Positions 56,539 to 64,000 of a DNA stretch of 64,000 bases are shown here, in pieces (position 1 is the first letter of the stretch; every line of letters begins with the position of its first letter). A program made the position numbers and the translations under genes. Under the pieces are notes generated by a model that worked only from the letters and a program-made list of their open reading frames with translations, was not told the DNA's origin and ran no database searches. This DNA is from Eucommia ulmoides (Eukaryota; Streptophyta; Magnoliopsida; Garryales; Eucommiaceae): contig CM028333.1 of assembly GCA_016647705.1 (NCBI GenBank), positions 6,355,616 through 6,419,615 on the forward strand, written 5' to 3'.

Positions 56539-58190
56539 CCTTCATTTATTAACCTAATAAATTCATTAACCTTATCTAAAATAAACTAATTAAATAAACA
56601 AATTCGACCTGTCCAATCCAACCCAGCTTATCTCAGTCTAACCCCGCCCAACCCAACCCGACTTATAATGAAGAAAAAAAAAAGGTATACCCAAATTAAT
56701 TTTAAAGTCTTTACACTATTATTTGAACCCTAATTCATCGTCATTTTTAGAGGTGCAATAGGAGGAGGTAGGAAGAGCAACATACATGGAGAGAGAGAGA
56801 GAGAGAGATCAACGTTTGAGATTCAAGATCTAAATCGAAAAAGAGAAATGTACAATCAAACTGTTCTGAAATTTGAGCGTGAACGATTTGCCTCGTCTAT
56901 GGACTACAAATAGGAATGGCTCGCGAAATCAAATCTCAATAATTTGGCGAGGATGATGGCGAGCGCGTTGGAGTTGCGTTTTCTTCGTTTGATTAGGCAA
57001 ATCAGCAGCTGTTTCTTTTGCCCATTGGAGTTATTTCTTTATTTCTTTTGCGTTTTCTCCTAAATAAATGCTTCCAAGTTATTTTACCTTTTTAGTTTTC
57101 AACTTTTTTTATCATTTGATTTTTAAATGTTAACTTATTTTATACTGATATGGGGCTAAAATGTTCATCATTAACGTGCCGCTAAAGGTCTACATGGAAA
57201 TCCATATGGTGGGTTAAACACGAGATCCATTGAGGAATTTAGGACTCACCTCGTCTAGATCACCACATGTTTGCTCGACAGAGTCACGCGGATTAATTTC
57301 TCATGTTGGTTGTCCCACACATGATGCATGTAGCTCTTCAAGCAACCAACGAATTTACATGAATGGATTCCAATGAAAGGTTGCTCCCAATAATCTATCT
57401 CCTGCCAAGTGTTCTTATAAATATTTGAAAGGTAAGGTCTTGCGATGCGATATAAGATCAAAGTTTTTCAAAAAAAAAAAAATCATAGTAATTACTCCTT
57501 ATCTATTCACTTACTCTTACACCATAAATTCTTTACTGGAAGTCAATCACTTGGTGCAAGAATTCTTGCACCAAACTCGGCGAGGGGCAACAGAGATGGA
57601 GATCCCCTCTTACTAGTGAATTCAAACAACTCCACCACATTTCGAGTCCCGCTACGATGAATCATCCACTATTTAATTAAATTTTGCCATTTGTTATGAA
57701 ATTGAACTCCACTATTTTTTTTTGAAGAATTTCAAGATAGTGAATTGGATTGTCTAGTTGACGTGAATTAAAAGAAATTGTCTTCAGTTCAACTCATACA
57801 AAAAGAGAAAATAATGAGAAGATGAACTCTCACCAACATTGTTACAATTCCAAGATATATAGAATTGAATGTCGACCTGTAGAGTTTTTCATAATGATTG
57901 TGTATGTAAGGAAAAAAAAATGATTTACGAAAGTTCAATTCAACTAATTTAAGACAAAAAAAAAGGACAATGGTGAGATATTTGAAACTTTGTCGGTGGA
58001 CTAAAGGAGAAAAGTAATATTAACAACATTTTAGTTAAAAAAAAGTCTGCCTACAAGGATACTATAGTCAAAAGAAAAAAAAAAGTGGTTAGTTCTACAT
58101 GTAATTTTTTTTTTTAATGTACATCCCCATTTAAAAAAATAAATCTAAATAATTTTAAAATTACCATTCTACCTTCTTAAAATAAATTTA
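56539..58190. other. Intergenic DNA with an unassigned open frame
   Basis: Contains a (GA)n array (56791-56808). A minus-strand 68-codon frame at 57255-57461 (ISCKF-type words: YLSNIYKNTWQEIDYWEQPF) looks protein-like, but I cannot assign it and see no splice partners. Nothing else is supported. Confidence 0.35.
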
Positions 58191-58580
58191 AGGATATGTT
58201 TATTTGGATGGAAAATGAATGAAAAAGAAAATGAAATAAAAAAAAAAAAAATCATGTTCTCTTGGATGAAAAATGGAAAGAAAAAAAAAATGAATAAAAC
58301 ACAATTTTCGAGATAATTTTTTTCCTCACAATTTTGAAACAAAAATGGAAGGAAAATGATTAAAAGTATCAAAATTACAATTATACCCTTAATAATATAT
58401 TTTTTAATTTATTTTTGTAATAAATTAGGGCAAAATAGTAAATTACATTGAAGTGAATTCCCTCCTTTCATTTTCTTTCCCAACCAAACAACACCGGGAA
58501 AAATAATTTTCCTTTCACAATGAATAAAAATATTTTCTTCTCATTTTTTATTTTTTCATCATTCCAATCAAACATACCTT
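58191..58580. mobile_element. MITE
   Basis: AGGATATGTTTATTTGGATGG at the left and, inverted, AAGGTATGTTTGATTGGAATG at the right. About 390 bases, AT-rich, no coding. Confidence 0.7.
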
Positions 58581-59013
58581 AACTCTTTCTCTTTTTCTCT
58601 CTTAAAAAAACTCACACTAACCCCTCTCTTAACCCCTCGCCGGTCACCCTAACACCCCCTGCAGCCGGTCACCTCCTCCATTGTCCACGGCCATCTTCCT
58701 CCCAGTTTTTTAGTGTCTCTCCTCTTTTTCAGCTTCTTCTCCTTTATCTCTCTCTCTATATATATATATACACACACACATAGACACATATTATATGTGT
58801 GTGTTGTTAGGATCCACAGGTCTGAGCTCGGATCCCAATATAAATATAATTATATTAAAATTTAAAGATAAAATTTCATGCTTTTATTACATTTGAGAAT
58901 TGAACTGCTTGCAGAGAAAAACAGTTGCTTACGATGAGAAAATAAATCCAATTTGTTCCTTAATAAAAAAAAAGTGAATCAAACTTCTTATTTGCACAGT
59001 AAAAACCATTAGA
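58581..59013. other. Intergenic DNA with short microsatellites
   Basis: (CT)n, (TA)n and (CA)n runs at 58749-58785. The CCGGTCACC-rich part at 58640-58700 is not linked to any frame. Confidence 0.5.
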
Positions 59014-60009
59014 TTGCGTTTAGGTAAAGGATTTGATAAATCCACGGGATTTGTAAATGATGGAATTTCAAAATCTTAGATTTTGAAATCCCATCATTTA
59101 TAAATCCCTTATTTGAATAATTATTTTAGCTGAAAAATTTTATCGTGTAATTTTCTAATTCTATTGTTTGAATAAATAAAGTATTTGTAAACACCACAAA
59201 ATTATATTCATAATTATTGATAAGAATCAACACAAATACTCAAAATACACTACAAATTGATGAGAATTATTACAAAATCCTCAAAAATGCACAACATACC
59301 CAAAAAATTCATACTTCCTATTACCAAAATTCAAATCAATAACAGAGTTTGAAACCCTAATTAACAAATTCAAATCTGGATAGAATTGGAACCCTGATCA
59401 ACAACAGAAATTGGAACCCTAATCCACAAATTCTTTTCTAAGGTTTCTGATTCAAAATTGAAAACAACTACAAACTCAATAAATTCATGAAATTGGAACC
59501 TTTACCTGAGATGGACGGAGACGGCGAAGGTAGACGGCGGCGGTGAAGTGGAGTGTAACAGCGAACGAAATAATTGACGACGACAACGTGCAAATGCGAA
59601 AGCAGGACTGAGCAGCGACGAAGAAGAACGAAGAAGAAGACGCAACGAAGATGGAGAAGAAGATCGAAGAAGAATATGACACCGAAGATAGAGAAGACGG
59701 AGATGACGAAGACGAAGATGATCAACGAACAACGAAGTTGCGATGACGACGAAGACGATCGATGAAGGAACAAAGAGGATGATCGAAGATTTTGAGGAAG
59801 AAAACATAAATACCTCCTCCGATGGATTTGTAAAATAACACCTATTTCAAAAAGATTTTCAAATACCCCATTTCATTACTATTTCTTAATTGGAAGGATT
59901 TTATAATTTTTTTCTTATAAATAGTCAAATAAGGTATTTGTTAAAACAAATTATAAAATCTTTTATCCAAATCAAATTTCTTTCTCAAATCTCGTATCCA
60001 AACACAACT
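59014..60009. mobile_element. Non-autonomous DNA element with imperfect inverted ends
   Basis: Left ATTGCGTTTAGGTAAAGGATTTG; right, inverted, AGTTGTGTTTGGATACGAGATTTG. Just inside the left end is a 63-base hairpin (59046-59108). The interior is GA-rich on the plus strand (59500-59800, GAAGACGA words) and encodes no transposase. Confidence 0.55.
59046..59108. repeat. Long near-perfect hairpin
   Basis: GGGATTTGTAAATGATGG, then ATTTCAAAATCT, is mirrored by AGATTTTGAAAT, then CCATCATTTATAAATCCC. The ~30-base stems have two or three mismatches and almost no loop. Confidence 0.85.
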
Positions 60010-60367
60010 ATTGCACATCTCATGTTTTTTCTTTGAAAGTAGATTTAAAGAATGTTGTATATATTTGAAATATGTTTGGATTTTATGATGCTAAAAGTGA
60101 ATTAATAAAACGAAACTAGAGCCAAATATACACATTACACGATTTGTGCGTGAATTGGGTGATGTCCGGACACTTGCTTTGGATTTGTGTTCAATTGGAG
60201 CAAGTGGGTCATGATGCCTTTTGGAGTCTTCTGTGGAGGTTTCAAGCTTTTTGATTTTTGAGAGCATCTTTCCTTTTCTTATTATTATTATTTTTTTTTT
60301 GGTATCGTATCATGGGATAAAGATTCGGCACGATATCCAAGATTTCATGACACTCCTGTTTCGCGTG

Positions 60368-60369
<2 letters not shown>

Positions 60370-60398
<29 letters not shown>
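60370..60398. repeat. Poly-T run
   Basis: About 29 T in a row, 70 bases upstream of the tRNA gene. Confidence 0.95.
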
Positions 60399-60401
<3 letters not shown>

Positions 60402-60467
60402 GAAACTAAAGGTGTCGGATGAATACTTTTTGATCAAATTAAAAATGTTCCATAAAGACAACACAAC

Positions 60468-60540
60468 GACTCCGTGGCCCAATGGATAAGGCGCTGGTCT
60501 ACGGAACCAGAGATTCTGGGTTCGATCCCCAGCGGAGTCG
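60468..60540 (+). tRNA. tRNA-Arg (anticodon ACG)
   Basis: 73 bases without intron. The acceptor stem GACTCCG pairs with CGGAGTC, followed by discriminator G. The D arm (GGCCCAATGGATAAGGC) holds the A box; the anticodon stem CTGGT/ACCAG encloses CTACGGA with anticodon ACG; the T arm CTGGGTTCGATCCCCAG holds the B box. It decodes CGU, and CGC/CGA after A34 is changed to inosine. CCA is not encoded, as usual in nuclei. CTTTTC-type T runs follow within about 20 bases (TTCCTTTTCT) as pol III terminator. Confidence 0.97.
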
Positions 60541-61267
60541 TTCTTTATTATTCCTTTTCTAGCTTTTTTAAATTTGAGTGTGGGATTTCCTTCATTTAAA
60601 GCCCAAATAACTTTCACCTGCTTTTATATATAATACAGCGTTTTAGTGAATCTTTAGAGGCCCACGAACTTTTTTCTCAACCGTCCGAAAAGAAAAAAAT
60701 CTTAGCCAAAATCAAGCTAACTAATACATGACCATATTCAATAAAATAATTTACTCTCAACTAGTTATTTGACTAGTATCTAGACTCTCCTCAGGCTCTA
60801 TTTACATTACCTCGTGTTACGGTCTAAACTTGGTCTAAACTTGTCCAGTACTTGTTCTCACACATAACTGCTTGTCGTGATCTATTTCTTTTGTTTATAG
60901 ACTACTATAGTTTACTTTAGTTTCTTTTCGTTATTTCTTCTAAAAGGATCCTATTATATCTTCTCGAATATAATGATATCTATTCCTGTTACTTTCATTT
61001 TTTTGCTTAAAATACTATATGGGAGAATATGTCATTGTAAACTTTTCACACCTTGTAGCCTTCAATATTAATGAAATTATTGTTGTTTTTGTAATATTGT
61101 TCTCATTACATTATTTGTATGTACTGTTATAGTGAACCTTGTTGCTATAAAAGATTGTTGATTCTATTGTTTTAAATTATTTGATCTCCAAACTTGCTAC
61201 TAGACTGAAACTCTAGTTGGTGTCTCAAGGTCTGCTTTTCAGCCTCAAAACCTTAGCCCGTGATAGT
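60541..61267 (+). mobile_element. Possible copia-type LTR, decayed
   Basis: TGGTATCATAG at 61268-61278 matches the tRNA-Met primer-binding site (TGGTATCAGAG), and the preceding several hundred bases (about 60780-61267) have the look of an LTR. No LTR start or second copy was found, and no gag or pol follows. Confidence 0.35.
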
Positions 61268-61289
61268 TGGTATCATAGATTCGCTGGTA

Positions 61290-61792
61290 TTTAAATGTAT
61301 CATTAAAAAAAATCGATAAATTATTTGTTACTTACATTATCGTCATCAACTTTAGAAATGATTTTTCCTATCCATGGATCATGCCAAAAGCACGTAGAGC
61401 TTGCTCAAGTTCTTCAATCGTAATGTACCTGATCTAATAATTAGTAAAAAAAATATAGTATGGATTTCTCAATTTCCAAGAACACAAACAGAATATATGG
61501 GAACGATAAAATTTGTCTATCTTACGTTAAGATTGTTAGAGACATAATAAAATTTGTTGGCCCACTGAGCTACCCAAGAGATAGGGTGAATTGGATAGTA
61601 ATAAAAATTATCAAATAAATAACACTTGAAAATTCAAATAATTAATTTTTATCATAAATTAATTATTATATTTATACCAACGGATATGTATCATCAAACT
61701 AGGTACACACCCAAACAACTGAAAATAAATAAAGTAAAAATTGCAGCACACCAAAATTTATACTGGTTCACCAAGTTACTTTTGGTTAATCT
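61290..61792. other. Intergenic DNA, no gene seen
   Basis: AATTTATACTGGTTCACCAAG near 61756 resembles words common in plant LTRs; nothing else is supported. Confidence 0.4.
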
Positions 61793-64000
61793 TGTAAGAC
61801 CTCAATCGTAGTATGTACGTCATTTCAGTGGTATTTTAGAGTAATTGTAAAAATTCGGGGTGAAACTAGGACAATTAAAAATTCAAATAGAAAGTCTAGG
61901 GGTCAAATTGAAAATATAGAAACAGTAAATCCCAATTTAGGGAGGTAAATTGACATTTAACTTTTAAATGAAACTTTCAGGGGGTGAAATTGAAAATCTT
62001 AAAAACTTTTAAAAGTTGAAAAAGATTAAAATTAAGGTTTAAAGGAAGTTGGGGGAGGAAAGAGCAATTAATTAAAAAAACAATTATCATATATATATAT
62101 ACATACACATAAACCGGCGGTCGGAGGAGCAGCTGGCCAGCAGGGAGTTGGAGAGAAAAACGACGTGGCACGCTTGGATTAAATCAACCCACTAAAATCA
62201 TGCATGTGAAAGGATCAAGAAACTCATGAGCGAGGGTTGGGAATCCATTCTGAAAATAAAAGGAAAATCTAGAAAGAGAGAGGGTTCGGCCGGTGCTCCG
62301 ATAGTCGCCGGAGGGGGTGTCGCCGTTCGGGCCGATGGTGTGTGTTGCTGCTGTAGTGGGTATGTGAGAATTCTTCAGTGTGTATATGATTGGACGGGTG
62401 TGTGTGTGTGTCTCACGTGGGTATGCCATTCTGATCGCCGACGATCGTGTGTGTGTATGGGCTGTCCGTTCGTCGGGCGTGCATGTGCTTTGTCTGTCGT
62501 TTAGCCCGTCGTTCACCCGGAGTATGCATGTGCATTCTGTTCACCGGCAGTGCGTCGTTCATCCGTCGTGGGTGCTCTGTTCTGTTTGGCCGGCGATCGC
62601 ATGCCTGTGTGTATGTCGCTGCTCGTCTGGTGGCGTGGAGGTATTGCCGGCGTATGTGGGTTGTTGATCGTCGGTATTGTCGAAGGTGTGTGAGTACTGG
62701 CAGTAAACCCAGAACCAAGAGCATAGGAGAGAGAGAGAGAGGTCTGCGTGGAGGGGCGTTCGTCGGTTTTGTTTGGTCAGTGGATGTGTAGGTGGGCGGC
62801 CGTCGGCCGTCTGTGATGGTGTGCGTAGGTTGGTTCTGCCTTGCCAACGTGTGATGCGTGGCCGGCCGATGGACACCCAAAATAGCAAACAGAAACGGGA
62901 AGCAGAAACAGGAAACCGGGGAAGAAGAGGAAAAAAAAGAAAGAAAGGGGAATTTGCATAAACCACCCCGGGGAAATCTAAAACAGATCACGTGATCGCC
63001 AAACGACTTGAAAACAGGTGAAATTTCAATCGATGAATAATTTTCATGAAATTAAATTTTCTCTAGCGTTACAAATCCTAAAATTTTAATAATTTCGCAA
63101 CGATTAATTACTTTTAATTACGTGGTGCATAAAATAGTAACGATTCGAAATATAGAGTCTGCATTGCCTGATTAGGATGTTTTAGAGAAGATATTAATTT
63201 AGACTCTGTTACTATTAGGTTCGCAGGCACCAATGTCTCGATAGAGTATGGTCAGGAAAAATTTGGGAGAGCGGATAACGAGGTGAGTGTACTGTCTTCT
63301 TGTGAAACTATTTTTCTATGTATCTATATGATGGAATATGTATTTACTTAAACTGTATGAATTTATAAATGATATGGATCAAGCAGGATTTTGGTGAGTT
63401 GGTAAACTGGATTTTCAGAAGATTTCGGTAGTTTTTGAAAGGAAGTTGAAAATGAATTTTTGATGGATTTGGTGAAATCAGATGGTGTTTTTTTTAAAAA
63501 GAATAGAAAACATCTGGGTTTTTTTTTTCAAAAAAATGCCTGGTTTTCTAAAAATAAAGGGTGAAAAAGTGGTTTTGATAAAATCAGACGTTTTCTTTAA
63601 AAGAAAGTGTGAAATAGGATTTTTTTTGAATTTAAAAGTTGGTTTTGAGGAAAAGAGATAGATGTGGTGATTTGACGAGGTTGAGTAGACAATATTTATT
63701 GAGTTGTGATTCGATGATACTGTATTTGATTTGACGATGTCATACATTTATCTGTTTCGGTAGAGTGAGGTTATCCGCTTCGGAAGAGTGATGTTTATCT
63801 GCTTTGGCGGAGTGATGTTTATCTGCTTCGGCAGATTGATGTTAGACATTATACTGCGCTGTGATTATCTGCTTCGACGAAGTGATGGGTGTTCGTAGGA
63901 AGGCATATCCTGCGGATGGTACAGTACCGTTGCAAACTCCCGATCGTGAGGTTAAAACAATCACTAGGGCTGGTCAGCGTGTGTGTGTTTGAGAAGATGT
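61793..64000 (+). mobile_element. Probable gypsy LTR running off the right edge
   Basis: TGTAAGACCTCAATCG is a typical start of chromovirus (Tekay/Del-type) LTRs. The following GGGGTCAAATTGAAAAT and GGGGGTGAAATTGAAAAT words, a GC-rich middle and a 24-base tandem array near the edge also fit. The second LTR and interior lie outside the window, so this rests on style alone. The frames on both strands in the GC-rich 62200-63000 part show no known domain. Confidence 0.4.
63747..63888 (+). repeat. 24-base tandem repeat
   Basis: Four consecutive and one separated copy of TTTATCTGCTTCGGCAGAGTGATG, each with two to five differences. Confidence 0.9.

Noticed and set aside
59502..59807. Overlapping Ser/Arg-rich and Lys/Arg-rich frames
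   Set aside because: GA-rich DNA open on both strands in several frames; no domain or gene context.
62413..62991. 192-codon minus-strand frame, the second longest open frame
   Set aside because: Translation is rich in Arg, Thr, Pro and His from GC-rich, TGTG-repeat DNA; overlapping frames on both strands are equally open, and no domain is recognisable.

Overview
The window is nuclear DNA of a flowering plant, most likely a eudicot. It is AT-rich, its genes have introns with GT..AG (one GC..AG) borders, its few genes belong to plant families, and most of the rest is old, nested plant transposable elements. The species cannot be told from the sequence.

Layout. 1-13.5 kb is transposon debris: a gypsy LTR fragment, a second gypsy LTR in reverse, a decayed copia pol piece, a copia gag remnant cut by a solo LTR, and a decayed hAT transposase. 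13.7-15.7 kb holds an intact GT17 glycosyltransferase gene (+). From about 15.85 to 34.82 kb lies a direct tandem duplication. Each unit holds a copy of the GT17 3' UTR, a small Gly/Asn-rich gene, a reverse-strand TRIM element and a 70-aa DUF761-like gene. Unit A was later split by a 10-kb decayed Athila-type gypsy element with its own nested solo LTR. Unit B keeps the empty target site but received a different small LTR element. The duplication ends near the 3' end of an intact XERICO-like RING-H2 gene (-), so the GT17 and RING genes face each other across it.

36.4-37.7 kb is a complete Pack-MULE (long TIRs, perfect 10-bp target duplication) carrying two exons and the intron of a captured host gene. 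38.6-39.2 kb is a complete TRIM. 39.6-49.4 kb is a DUF707 gene (-) in 14 coding exons, 385 codons, with no frame break. Its eighth intron was expanded to 6.1 kb by a Tourist-like MITE that was itself hit by a 5.2-kb copia element. 50.9-54.8 kb is an intact five-exon GDSL esterase/lipase gene (-). The last 9 kb holds MITEs, a tRNA-Arg(ACG) gene and LTR-like DNA.

The four intact host genes (GT17, RING-H2, DUF707, GDSL) do not form a pathway; they are neighbours on a gene-poor, transposon-rich stretch. No new defence, biosynthetic or other multi-gene system was found. The points of interest are structural: the duplication with its dated insertions, the Pack-MULE capture, and a MITE sitting inside a splice donor. 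All exon models come from splice motifs and remembered family patterns, without transcripts or database searches.
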